Position numbers and translations under genes: made by a program. This document shows positions 25,120-38,900 of a DNA stretch of 64,000 nt, piece after piece (within the stretch, counting starts at the first letter, position 1; every line of letters starts with the position of its first letter). The notes beneath the pieces were generated by a model that made no database searches, was not told where the DNA came from, and was given only the letters and a program-made list of their open reading frames with translations. The stretch is from Caenorhabditis elegans (Eukaryota; Nematoda; Chromadorea; Rhabditida; Rhabditidae), in the NCBI RefSeq assembly GCF_000002985.6, contig NC_003279.8:7006001-7070000 (forward strand), given 5' to 3'.

Positions 25120-28100
25120 AACGAAGTTTAAATCTTTGCCGTTGACTGTCATAAATCCACTTCTGGACACATTTTTATTTGACACTAACCCAGTCCATCA
25201 AACAAATCAAACTGCTATACGATCTAGAAAAATGTTTGACTTTGTCTCATTTTGAGAGAAATGGAATAGCTCAAGTGATATCTTGAAGGGACATCTATAA
25301 AGTCCACAAGTTAAGTTTTCATTTTTCCAGTTTTCCAGTTTTGTGTTGCCATTGCACAGTTATACTCATTTCCGAGAGTCCCTTTACACTGATTCACTTG
25401 GGCTTTTTAAACACGCAAAACGTTTTTAATTAAATTTAAATTTCATTTCATTTCTTCACACGCAAAACGGGAGGAAATTGCAATCCTATTCGTAATGCCC
25501 TCGCACGGCTCCATCGGCCTTTTTGTGCTTACAAATCCTACGGTAGTTATGACGGAGAAGCCACGCCTTATTCCTCGGCATCCACAATTATTATTGGTCG
25601 AGCCATAAACTGGGTGGAGCCCGCAGAGAAAGAAGAAGACGTCCCGCTTCTTCTTGGAGCACACTCTTTTTTTTGATGGCACGATTATTAGCTGCTCTTT
25701 CGGAGAGGGAGATGCTCACACAGAAGCTCGCACCGAAGCTCAAACAGGAGAAGAAGCCACCATGAGAGTCGGAGATAGTAAGAGAATGAAAGAGAGAGAG
25801 AGGAGAGGATGACATAAGAGATTTCAAATTTTTCATTGTGTTGAATTCCATTTCGGTTCTTCCAGATTTCTAGTTTTTGATACCCTTCTTAAACGTGGCT
25901 ATTTGATTTTTTATCATACTCTAAAACTTTTTAGTATGTCTGGATTGAGCTTCAGAACTTTTCAATTAATCAATGTACTTTGTTTCCCTCTTCTGCCTCC
26001 GCTGGCTTTTCTCGAAATCTTCTAGATCACATTATCCAAGTGCATGAAATGTTCAATTTTAGGTCACTTGTAACCAGACTAATGGGTTTTTTCATTTTTA
26101 TTGTTGTCTTACTGGTAATTCTGGAGATCTCCTAAACCAGCTTTGCCAATTGTTTAGAGGAATTGTTTCCCATTCCATTTCTCACTACCCTCTCTAATTA
26201 AACACCGATTCTTTTTCAAATTCATCCATAGCCCTAAATACTAGAAAATTAAACCTGAGAACTCATTTTTCACTTTACCATTAGGATTGTAACACCATTA
26301 ACCCACCCGCATCTTCTCTCGGGTCAGTTGTAAATCATATCGGACCATTCTTCAACTTCTCTAGTACTTGGATGTTGCACCGAGAATTCTTTAATGACTA
26401 TTTTTTCCATTTTTCTAAATCCGGCTGTTTTTTTTAACAGTTTATATCTTTGTTCATTTTGAATATTTCACAAAACGTTTCACTGCAAATTTATAGAAAA
26501 TTAAACAATACAAATTTTGTCAATAGATAATTTTTTGATAAACCCAAAATAACAACCTGAAATAAGCTAAGCTGAGCCAGATAGACTCACTTCTTACAAT
26601 TATTATTTCAGACTCTCCGTAAAATACTTAAAACCCAAATTTTGTATTCTTTTCAGTCTAAAACATCATCTTTATTTCATTCCAACATTTTCATTTCATC
26701 TATTCATATTCTTGCTTTTGCTCACATATTTCCACACATTTCTAATCCAATAACACCGATCTTTTGGCTCCAAATAATGAAATGAATATTTCTTCATTTC
26801 CATCTGACCCCTTATTATATAAGCATACACACATCCATATAACTTCTTCTTCTTCTTTGAATACTAATTCCTTTTTCATCTCACACCGTTATGAATTCCA
26901 ATTTGCAAAGTCATCTCAACTAAACACAAATGAAGAAAGGCGCCAAAATTTCGAGATGATGCTGAGCATGAGCCGGAGCAATTCATATCAAATGAATTGG
27001 CGACTCCTCATTGCTGCCACTGCTGCTACAGTAGTCATTCGAGTTTCCGGCAGAGGCAATAATTGGCACGTTCAGATCTATGCTAAATGATTGAGAATAT
27101 TTCATGGATTTCGTGAATGGAAATTGCCGGTTTTCATCGTATTTATTGGAACAATCTGTGGAGCTCAAAGCTTCTTCCCTCCGCTTATTCAAATGTTTGG
27201 CTTGGCGTGGCTAATCTGCACAAATTGACTGCGGCAAGCAAGAAAGCATCGACGAGGCATAAAGTTACCATAATCGGATGGATGGGCGCGGCTCTTCCTT
27301 TCTCTCTCTTTTCACAAAGACATAGAGAAACAAATTGAAAAAAAGGGGAAAGAGTTCCCCTTCTTGGCAAAATCGAAAAACGAGAAGAAAAGAATAGAGA
27401 AATTGAAGATTTGCCCCATATATATCGAGGGTTTGCTCTGGGGAATTCAAATCTCGATTCTCATATTAAAGGCACATGGATAAACACATTTGTGTGGAGA
27501 AAGTATGGACATACATAGATTGAGTGGATTTACTACTATGTACACCGCCAAAGTAATAGACAACGAATCGGAGCAGATTGGTTACAAGTTTTCAAAATTG
27601 AGGGCCATCAGGGGATTTATTAGATTTCATGAATGAATGTGGGGGTTACTGTAAGTATCTAGTTAAGGATGTGGGAGAAAGTTTCTTTTTAAACAACATT
27701 CATTCAACGATATAAAATTTATTTTAGTACTTTATAATACAAATTGTAATACACATCATAATTATAATTTTCTATAAACTGTCCCCTTGCTCTTAAACTT
27801 CTTAAAAACTGTTGAGAAATAAAATACTTCCTGAATTTTTGTTGTTGAACATTTTTTGATATACCTGAAGACAACCGAGATATAAACCGGCGGAATAGAG
27901 CTAGAGCACGGGTTCAATAGTGAAAATAGAATATTCCAAATCAAACCTATGAAGGTAAAACATAATTTGCAGGATCTTCTATGCTTGTTTACTTTTAAAC
28001 CTGATCTTGATTTTAGTTCCTAACAGTGCAGAAATTTTAATATGATATGACCCAAAGGGAATGTTTCGCAAAAAAGTTTGTAATTTAACATTCTTTGTCT

Positions 28101-29216
28101 CTCATTTCCTTCCACCAAGTACTAGCAGACCTTCAGTAGTGTCGCTTTCTCAGAAGTGGTCGATTTGATTTATGACGTGGCAATAGACAGGTTCCTGTGC
28201 CCTCACACCGTTGATGCACTTGCCGCTCCAAAGGTGGCAAACGACAAGACAAAGTATCGACCCTTGTGGTGTCTCCCACGTCTTCAAAAATGTCTGAACC
28301 GTCTTATTCTGGGGCGCCGCCGGTCTCTAATCTTCTTCTCCACGACCATAGAAACCCGCTTTGCAACATAATTACGCGTGCCCCCATACAACCTCAACAT
28401 CCTCCGTTCTTCTTCTCCTAACAATTCCTCTTTTTATTTCTACAGTAATATATGCAAAATGTATGTTTGGTTGGTTTGTTTCGCCTTTTTCGAATTTTTA
28501 ATCGTTTCAAATCGACAGGAGGTGCACAAAAGACATGGCGCCCCGTGTCCCACACCGCCTTGGAAAAATGAACGTGCCGATTACTGTGAGAGGAAAAATA
28601 GTGTACGAGACGAAGATACGCCGACACATTTCTTTGTCTTGTCGCGGAAAAGATTGGATTGCACACACCCGAATTGTTAATGATTTTTTTGACATAACAT
28701 ATATGAGGTTGGCGTGCCCTCTTGTAGTCAGTCAGTTAATTTTGTCGTCGAACATGCCCTTTTGATTCGCAATTCTATTAGGTTCCTCTGTTCTTGAGCA
28801 TCAGATTATAGGGTTAGTGAAGAAAAGGAAGAAGGGCAGGAAGTGCCAGATGATGAAGGGAACAATTGAAGAAATGATAAAACAGGAAGGATATGGAATA
28901 TCATTCAAGTGGATATCTAATTGAAAATATGAAAATCTATAGAACTTGTTTTGTTTTGAGTTGGAGAACAATAGCCGATGCCAAAGGTTTTTCAATCTCC
29001 GATGCCGTAAAGGTGAAGAACTTACTCCTTTTCAAAATGACCAAATAGCATGATAAAACTTTTTCAAATGTTTTGATTTTTCAAATCTTACCATCCTAAT
29101 TTTTGATTTCAACTAACTTTTTCGTGAACATTGCAAGGCTTACAACTCTGTATGGTCAAATCTCTAATGGTCAGTTTACAGAAACTTTGGCTGAAAATTT
29201 GAGAACTCAAGAATGG

Positions 29217-29267
29217 TGAGGCTTAGGCTTAGGCTGAGGCTTAAGGTTAGGCGTAGACTTAGGCCTT
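29217..29267 (+). repeat. Interstitial TTAGGC-like telomeric repeats
   Basis: About seven consecutive hexamer-like units, (T/C)TTAGGC with variants CTGAGGC, TTAAGGTTAGGC and GTAGAC, ending CTTAGGCC. TTAGGC is the nematode telomere unit. The array is degenerate, so it is old or arose by slippage. Confidence 0.7.
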
Positions 29268-32200
29268 TCAATAAATCTTTGAATTTCATCAAATCAACAT
29301 TTCACCGTATCACAAAAATTCGAAATCATTATGACTAATTGAAGTTTTTTATTTCTACATTCCTTGGTTTATTGGAAAACTAGATAAAAAGGTATTTGAT
29401 GACAAATTGAAACATGACATCTTTTTTCTATCTCAAAAGAAAATGAGTTAGGGAAGCTTCTTGTCAAAATAATTGTCTCCAAATGTCAAATTTAAAATTC
29501 ATTTTGATTGCTGTCACAGAACAATTAATAGTGTCATACTGTTTCTCAATTTTTCAAAAAATCTAATCGAATATGCCACGTCATTGTAGGTGGAGAGGCT
29601 CAAGCGCCGTTTATTTGCGAACCAAACCATCTGTTGATCCCTAATCCAGTTACCCTTTAGCTCTCTGACCATTACCCAACTTTTCTTGAGCAAAAGCACT
29701 TTGTCGGGAGAAAATGGAATGGAACTAAAAAAGCATACATTGATGATGAAGAAGAAGAAGCAATTCGATCCTGTCATCATGTTCGTTACCGTAAAACACA
29801 ACTTTACGCAAAACGAAAAGCAAAAAGCAAACGGGCGGTCGAATAAAGGCGAAGAGAAAAAAAAAACGAAATGTCAATATTGTGATGATTTATGAGAGGA
29901 AAAGGAGGAGCAACTAAGAAATAGAAAAACCCGAAGAAAATGGATGATTACTCGTCTCGTCTTGCTCCTGTACATACCGTTGTCTTTAATTCTCTACCGT
30001 CTCTCTATAGAGACCAGAGAGGAAGCTTCTCCTTGTTCCGCAATCCTACTCCTCAAATTCTTATATTTGTTCTTTTTTACTAACCGACGACACCCCGCGA
30101 CATACGTTTTTTTGCTCGTGCCTCGTGTATGTCATACATGGATTGGGACTCGATCAAGTTATTCAACTTGTACCATCCTTCTTTCACACAGTAACCTAGA
30201 CACCTTTCTACAGTAACCCTAGATAACTCATAAATTTAAAAGTACTCCATTTATAACTGGAATATCTAGATTTTGTGCATCTGATTCTGGAAGGCATAAT
30301 CAAAAATTAATCTCATACAAGTTCTAGAATTCAAAGATGTTAAAAAAATTAAAAGTATTTCATCTCTTTTTAATTGAAGTAATTTTTTCAAAATAAAAAC
30401 ATTTCGAAATTGGAATCTGATGAAATTTAACACAAAAATGCCTACCTACTTGCCTGCCCAGCAATCGCAACTTACCGTGAAACTTCTAGGAAGTTCTAAA
30501 AAATAAGTTTGTTGCTAATTTTTAATAGACCGTATTTGTTTTTCTTGCTCATATCACGATTCTTTGGTTTTATACAAATTGTTGGGGGTGAAATATTAAT
30601 ATGACTTAAAGAAGTACGATGTTTGCAGAAGGTAAATTTGTTTGGCCCCAAAGATTCCTTTCTATTTGTCTAACTTCACGGAAACCTAGTTTTATCATCA
30701 ACTTCCCAATTTGAGTAGATTACTTGTATTCTCTCTATTCTAACATTTTCTTTTTCATTGCTCCTCTTCCATCACAATCTAGCTAAATCATAAAATTGCA
30801 ACACAAACAGCCGCCCCATGGTTGAGGCCCGGGGAGGCTTCTCCTCATCATCATCGAGAGCCCCACACAGTAGTAATTCATTTATCTCTGCCTCTCTGCA
30901 CCCTCTCACTTCTCGTTCTCACTATCTCAAATGGGCAATTTAAAAGTGGGCGGGGCTTTTGGGTCTCGGAACTGCCGGGGGCCCAAACTACTTGCATCTC
31001 TATCAGTTCTGAAACGGAGTGAAAAAGAAAAAGAACAAAATGGGCGGAGTCATGTATGAGGGAGAAGACGTGTCGGTCTCCCGTGGCGGTCGCCTTCTCT
31101 CTCTCTTTTGCAACAACTCATATTTTACCAGATCATATCTCGTCCCTCACACAGGCGCCCGGAGCGTCAGGTACAAGAATGAGTACCTGGCGCGAATCGA
31201 ATCGAATATGTCTCCCCTCACCACCACCACCACGGGGGTGACAATTATCATCAAATTCGTCTCGAATCATCGACGACGTCTTCTGATGAAGAGAGAAAAA
31301 AAAAGACTTTTTCTGGGGTTGACTGTGTTCATTAATTCAATTAGTGTTTTATCAATCATTCAACAAATCATGCAAGTAATTCAGTTATTCATTCATTGAT
31401 TTGCCATTTTTAGAAATTTCTGCTTTTTTAGTCAAGTTCTGAGGTTGAGACTTTCTTGAGAACTTTCAATAATGTAGTTCCATTTTCACATAAAACAATT
31501 TCAACCTGCCATGTTATTTTTAATATCTCAGCTAACACCTTTCAGAGCTCACTTACAGAAGCTTAACATCTGCAAGACGGAGCAACCATTTTTTCTGTAG
31601 TCTGGCGTCGAGCATGATTTTTAAAAATGATTTGTACTAGAAACTAATTGTGACGCCACAATTTGCGAGAAAGGGACACTGTCACTTTATAGCGATATAT
31701 GTATCTATAACAAATTTCTGGGTTAGCTTTGCACTAAGGCTTGTATCTGAAAACGTCCGATCCTCATTTCCTATCTAAATTTAGAAATCAAACTTTACAA
31801 CTCAACCTAAAATAATTCTAGTCTACAAGATCTGATGACTCATAATCCGAAAAGCCTGTAGAACACACACAAACAGAACTCAGACCCCACCAAATTTAAC
31901 GGAATCTTCAACCGCATCTCGCACTTTATATTCATACCGATCCGATCTTTTTTCCATCCTTTTTTTCCAACTATTTCAATTGCAACACCGTATCCACCTC
32001 ATGGAAAAGGGGAACCGCTCACTCACTCATTTTATACGATTTTCATCTTCTACACCCTCACTTACTCACATCATCACTCACTACCTTCCCCTGATCATTT
32101 TTTGAGATATTCTTTCTTTACCCAACCATGAACAACAAAATTTCATATTTACACTCGAAAAAAATCATCCGATTCAAGATTCTTCTGCGGCTATACTCGT

Positions 32201-32907
32201 CATTTGGCGCGAACTGATTGCCTATGGTTGATCCAAAAATTACTCTTTCAAAAACTGACAAAGCTCGGGGCAAACTTGAGAAAGTCCTGGTTTATGATGT
32301 ACCCAAATTAAACTCACGTTTTATCTAGCTGTTGTGAAACTTGTATTGTATCGTTTTAAACTTGGCTGAGACGCTGAAAAGAGTTAGATCAATTTTGGGC
32401 TGAATCTGGGTGCGGCCTAAACCCAGTCATATAACCAAGTATTTCGTAACTTTTGCAAAGACAAATGGCGAGCCGGTGCATAATTCAAAAATGTTCATTC
32501 CAAAAATGCATTATGGGCAAATTTAGACTATAGGCTCGCCGCTCGATAACTAGCTCATTCGAGCAATATCATTTATGATTAATGACTCTATTTTAAAGTT
32601 CAATTTTTTATCGTCAATTGAATTCCATTCCCATTCCCTTACTGCCATCTCGTGTCTTCAATACTTTTACCATTTTACTCTAATAATATAAATTTTGATA
32701 ATAGCCTTGTTTTCGCAATATGTGCCCCCTTGTCCCGTCGCCTTCTCATCTTTCTAATATAAATCGTTTTTGTTCTGTCTCTTTTCTCTGTGTGTGTTGT
32801 TTTGTATCCTTTTCTCTGCTTTTTTCCCTCTTCTTGTCCACTATTACTCTTTCATTCTTTGCCTATCATGCTCATCTTCTAGTAATTTCAACTTTTCAGA
32901 GCTCCAG

Positions 32908-35900
32908 ATGAATGAGCTGCTCGCCGAGATGGCCGCGGTTTCATCCCGCAGAAAACAGTCAAAACCACGTCGAATGTCTGGTGGTAAGTTGAGGGAAATG
33001 AGAGGAAAATGCGGGGTGTTTAATGAAGTAAAAGACAAGAAAATGAAACAAGGCGATGATGATCGACCTTGAAATCTTGAAATTTTCTGCGAAAATAACA
33101 AAGTTGAATATTAAAACTTAAAACGCACTTTTGGAATGTTTCAAAATCATTTTAGTTCTACATTTTTGAAGGTTTTTAGACTTTCTAGAAAAACCAGTTA
33201 TCACTAGTTTTTATGGGTTTTTGGGACATAAGTAATGAAAATTGGAAGGAGACAATAAATTGGTGTAAATTTACAATTTTAATGTCAATTCCTCTTATCA
33301 ACTTATCAATATTATTCATATTACTTCGAATAGTTTCGGACGAGACATTTGCTAGAAAACCAGTATTAAAAAAAAATTAATATTACCAAAACCATCCTAG
33401 TTTGGCATTTTCATTTAAATATAATTTATCATATATTTCTCGTTCATTCATTTTTTTAAGTTTTAATGAGAAATCTGTCACATCTGTTCCACTTCAAGGA
33501 ACACTTTTTCATTAAAATGTTTCCAACACAGAACCTTGTCAAATATGATAACATATCTCTTATCTCTATCTCTTTCGTATCTTCTTACCTCATTTTTAGT
33601 GTTTTTTCAATGCTTTTCCTTCGATTCTTTCAATCATAACCAATCAAAACCTACCGTAGTCCAAAGAGCTCCTCCCGAAGACCAGAGACACTTATTATAT
33701 TTCCATTCATCTTTTCATATTGCTCCGCCCCTCCGTCACATTTCCATCCAATCATAAGCGACTATGAGGAGAAAGTGAGAGAGAAAAAAGAGCAAGAAAG
33801 CAGAGAAACGAGAGAGAGAGAGAGAAAATGTCCAAATATGGGAGTGCAAGGGGAAGGGAGAAAGAGTTTCGGAGAAAAAGAAAACCAATCAATTTGGCAA
33901 GTTCTGAGACAGACAGACATGAGAGAGAAAGGATGAGAGCATGTTGAAAAGGGGATGACAATTTGACAATTTGAACTTGGTGTCCAGCTCAAAGAGCAAG
34001 ACTGAAATTTGTTTTGAAAGTTTTTAGTAGATAATGTTAACCAAAACGAGTTTCACAAATATTTCACCTGTGACAATAAAAGTTTAATTTTCCATTCAGT
34101 ACTGTCAAACATTTCAACAGCTGTTGACAATTCGATGAATGTGAAGACCCAGTCTCTTAGAGCATGACTTTGTATGCAGAATATTTCTTGGTACTTTCTG
34201 CCTGTGTATGTGCATACAAATTTTACAGTCGTATATTTTCTATAAACATGTTGAAATTTAAGATTAACCTTTTTTTATTTAAAGATATATAGGCTTACTA
34301 TTAGGCCGAGGTTGCCTTGCAGGCACGTATGCTCAAAAAAATTTTATATTCATCTTTGAGAAAAGAAGTGTATCATTTGTATCATAATTTCCGGTATCAG
34401 TTGTCTCTAAACCACCACCATCAGCTCTCGGCTTCATCTTCACAAATCATTTTTTGTGACGAACAAGTGCTCTTGTGTGTGAGACTTGAGACTTATTGTC
34501 ATCTCATCTCTCTGCTGATTCTTCCATTGGCTGAGCCCATTATTATTTTTTTCTATTGAAAGCCTTATTGATTCTCTCTTTTTTGTGCTTCAAGTGGCAA
34601 CATTATTGTGTTCGAGGTCCGCGAGCCGCCGCCTTCGACACGAGTCGAGTCGAGCCATCATAAAATCGAATTTATGATCGAACACAAAAGAAGTTTAGAG
34701 TGGCAGGATGAAGACGTTGTTGTTGCGAATCAGAATTCTTCTTCTGTGGGTCTTCTCCCCTCGAAACTCGATCATTTATTATAGTGTTTTTGTGTAATAC
34801 GAGAGAAATAGTGTGCAATATCAGAGCTTCCTCCTTCAACAAGCAATATGAATTGGTTGGACGATGGAGACGAAAATTGAAACATTATGTGTGTGTGTCA
34901 CAATGTGTGTGTGAGAGTGTGTATTTGAGGACCAGCAGAGTATCATCATCTCATATATTTTATGGATTTTTGATGGTAGCAGAGGTAGATGAGTTGAAAA
35001 AAAAGATATTTGGGGAGGAGGAGCGTTTGGATAACACTCATTAACATTGGAGGACTCTTTATGAGCGCGTGAGAAGAGAATGAATGAGACTATTATTGAA
35101 TGGATGATATCAAACCAACTGACTCGCACACAGATAAGATGATAAAAATGAAGAGTTTTTGAGTTTTTGCTCATGAGTTGCAGTTACCAGAGTACTTTAT
35201 TTTAAGGGGCTCAATTACGATATTTGCACAATCAAACAGTTCAAAACTGAAAATAGATAGCGTCATGTAATTCTCGCCTCGAACGAAAGTTTGGGTAGTT
35301 CCTTTGAATCCAGTACTATCTGATAATTGAAAGATTTCAGCTGCAAAAGGCAACTCGTCACCAAATTCTCAGCCAAATTTCGCCAACTTCGGCCACTTCC
35401 GTAAATGGCACCTAGAAAAACGCTAAAGTTGGTTAAGAAATATCGTTGATTTTCCGAGCAGTTTGACGAGATTTTTTGTTTTAACTTTCAGCTGAAATTT
35501 TTTTGAGAGCAGATTTTTCGAGTCTATTTACTACTACTTTGGAGGACCGTAATTTTGCTCTTAAATTGAATTCGGAAAAAATTATAATTGTAAAGGTCTC
35601 TAGGGGTATGCAAACATTTTGGAATATTTTTGGAAATTTTAATTTAAAAAAATTAAAGCCTAAAAATATCCAATTTTGAGCAGTCTTCCAGTTCTCAAAG
35701 AAATGAATCATTCACTTTAAAAATTTTCAAATTGAAATTTACTTTATACAGTTAATGTACAGCGACATTTTGTGTGGTTACCCAAAATTATATTAAAACA
35801 ATTGAAGATATCTAGAAAGTTCAAAATTTGTTGCTTCCAGTGTTTTTTGAAGAAACAGGATTTACTTTGGATCTTTTGATCTAAATACTTGAAGTTGTCG

Positions 35901-38900
35901 TTTTGCTTCGATGTTTTAATTTGTTCGTTTGAAAACTTCAAATTATGTCTCTAATTGTACAATCATAGTCCCCTTTCTCAATCGGCCGTTATCATATTTA
36001 CAGTATCCTCCATCTTTCCTCTGTAGACACATCGTGTCCCAATCGACTCGAATTAGTTGTAATATGCGGAAAAGTTAATCAAATCATGCCCTTTTTGTCA
36101 ATAATCAATCGTTGACATCGTCTTAATTTTTCCGTTAAACCCACCTCCTTCTTCGTTTTTTGCTGCCTTTTTCGTAATGTTTATTAGAGCGTACTTAACC
36201 TTTTCACCCCCTCATTTTCATTCCTTTTCTCTAATTTTGGCTAATTCTCGCAATTATTTTTCAATTTTTTTGTTCAATTTGAAACTCTTAATGTTTTGTT
36301 GCGACCCGAAGACGTCGTTGTTGGGAGAAGGGGATGAAGTTTTATGTGTTTCCGACGCCTTCTTCTTCTTTTGATCATTTACCGTTTTTACAATTTTTTA
36401 TGACATTTGGAAGGAAGGTTGTTGCTTTTTGGAGAAGTTTTATTTTACTATTAAATTGGTATATAGATGACTTTCTATTTAGGGACGATACTCTCTGTTT
36501 TATTGATAACTGAAGAATGTGGAACAGGAGGAGTAAGATTTATTTTTTGCCTAGAAGTTAGGGGGACTGTGAGGTGCAAAAAACTGAAATTGACCAACGT
36601 TCAATTCTGAAAATTCGGAAGTTGGAAATAATAGGGCTCAACATTTCAGCCGTTTGCTCATATGTCCAAATGGCAATAGACAGCTGAGCAGAAATATACT
36701 CGAAATGAAAAAAAACTAAAATAATTCAGAATTTTCAAAATTTTGCAAGATTAATAAAAAGAAACCTGAAATATAAAGTTTGTTCGAAGGCAAACTTTGT
36801 TTCAAAAATTAGGATAGGTGAACACGGAGCGACTCAAACTTTCGACTACAAGTATACATTTCAAAAACATTCTTGAAACGTCTCCCTTGAACACAATGAT
36901 ACCTAGATTTAGCCTGTAAAAATCTTTTACACTCCATTCTATTTTAGTTGGTAAAACTTTATGAACTTATCATGTTGCTCTTCCCAATATCTCCACATAT
37001 TCATTTTTCTTCCAAACCAATCAATCATAATATATCCCCTCTCATAAGTCTCCACCCATCATCCAATCGGATGCCTCCTCCTCTCTCTCCGTTCATCTGT
37101 TCCATTAAGTCTCCGTTTCGAATACGGTAATATACCCTTCCGGATCATCAAATCGATTTCTATTTTCAACAACAAAAAAGCGTTTCGGAAATTATAAATG
37201 TTGCGAAAAAAGATTTCAATGAGAGGGGTGAGACAGGTTCCGAACCCATAAAGCCTCCTCCTCTTCCGTCCCTCCACGGGGTCTCCGCACACATTAATGG
37301 TTAAGAATCTCTTTCAATTCACACGCTATTTCATCCATACAGCTTCCTTCGATCTGACGCGACGACGATGACTTTTTGTGTGACAAAAAGTTAACGAGCA
37401 ACCGATGTCAAACTGTGTATGTATGTGTTTGCGTCGGTTTGTTGCGATTTTTACGACCCCTTCTGTTTCTTGTGAAGAGAGATGAATCGGATCGCCGACG
37501 GCGGAGAAGACGTGCATAATTTTTGCGTTTTTTCCGCGCCATTGACACCGATTTGGTACACATTAAATTAAAGATAAATGAAGAGAGAGTGGGCGGAGCT
37601 TAGAGAGAGTTGGGTCCATTAAATCTTTAACTTGCAACAACAGAAATTACAAAAAAGTTAAAAAATAACAATACATATTTACAGAAGGTGATGCGATGAT
37701 GTCTCCAATTGATTTATCGACAAAGAGTTTTGATGAAAATAACTGTGAGAAGGGAGCTGGTGGAGCACTTCCATTGGAGGATCGATCTAATATTTTACCT
37801 CATTTTTCTGTGCCATTTGCAAATCCACAGCAGGTAGGCAGTTAAGAGAGATGTTTTTGTAACTGAAAAGGCTAGCTTGTTAGGTGCAAAACTTTGTTTA
37901 AAAGAGGTTTAAAATCTGTTCAAACTATTCTCTAAGCATTTCATTTCAATTTTTATTCCGAGAACCCAAATATTGGGACCACAAAAACCACAAGTGTATT
38001 ACGGTTACCAAAAATAAAAACTGTGACAGTTCTAGACATTTGTAAAAAAAAACCCCATTTACACAGATAATTTAGCGGCAGATTAACATTTTGAACTGGA
38101 AAAACCGATCTGAAAATTTTCAGTGAACTTTTACACTTCTTTCGAAAACACTCAGAGTTTTGTAGGTTTTTAATGAATTGAAAGATGTAAAGGAAGGAGA
38201 GCATTTTGAAAGGGCTTAGAAAGTTTATGTTTAGGACCTAATCATTAGACGGAATTTATGAAAATCTCTCAATAGAGGAAAATGACCCAAACATCAACCA
38301 TTCATATCATATTTTCATCATCTTCATCATTTTCTTTCATCTTCTATTTTTGGTAATTTCACATTAACCGGCCTTGCCAAAAATTTCATTAATTACCAAT
38401 TTCGGCAAAATATAGCGAGTACATAATCGAATTTTCCCACACCCAAGCCGATCATTAAATTAAATATTTATTAGGAAATAGGGATTCAAACATCTTTTGT
38501 AATCACTGGAGAATCAACTACAGTATGTATAATTTCAAAAATCAGTTGCTGAAGTTAAAATAATGAGAATATTATAATTTCAGTTTCTATCATTATGTGC
38601 TCAACTGGGAAATTCATCAAGTCGAAATGTATCATCAACAGCATCAACAACATCATCATGTCCAATACAGTCATGCTCTCAGGTTGGTATTCTATGTATA
38701 TAATAACACCTCTTTTCCTTAAAGGGGGGGGGGGGGGGTAACAACGACCTCTTCGCCTACCGTATCCTTTTGTGCCAGCCATAACTTTAATGGTATTATT
38801 TGGTCGTGTTTCATTCACTTTGTCTGACAAAGAAAAGGCCCCCCTTCCTTCAAAAAACGAGATGTTGCGACGTTGACGACGATCACAACGACGACAAAAA

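Larger units (their letters stand above)
22776..32899. promoter_or_regulatory. 10-kb gene-free region upstream of sem-4
   Basis: Starts with the ubql-1 3' UTR (AATAAA candidates at 23378-23383 and 23691-23696), then runs to the sem-4 leader acceptor at 32899 with no supported gene on either strand. It contains pyrimidine and GA runs, a C15 tract, degenerate TTAGGC repeats and two copies of a GCGGC(G/A)AGACCCATC repeat. Such a span is unusual in this gene-dense genome and fits an extended control region for a transcription factor expressed in neurons, vulva and mesoderm. No defined enhancer can be named from sequence alone. Confidence 0.5.

Noticed and set aside
31019-31399. Plus-strand frame of 126 codons upstream of sem-4
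   Set aside because: No domain or splice-consistent partner. The peptide changes character along its length, as in random frames.
33752-33992. Minus-strand Leu/Ser-rich frames
   Set aside because: Antisense of a GA-rich low-complexity stretch in a sem-4 intron.
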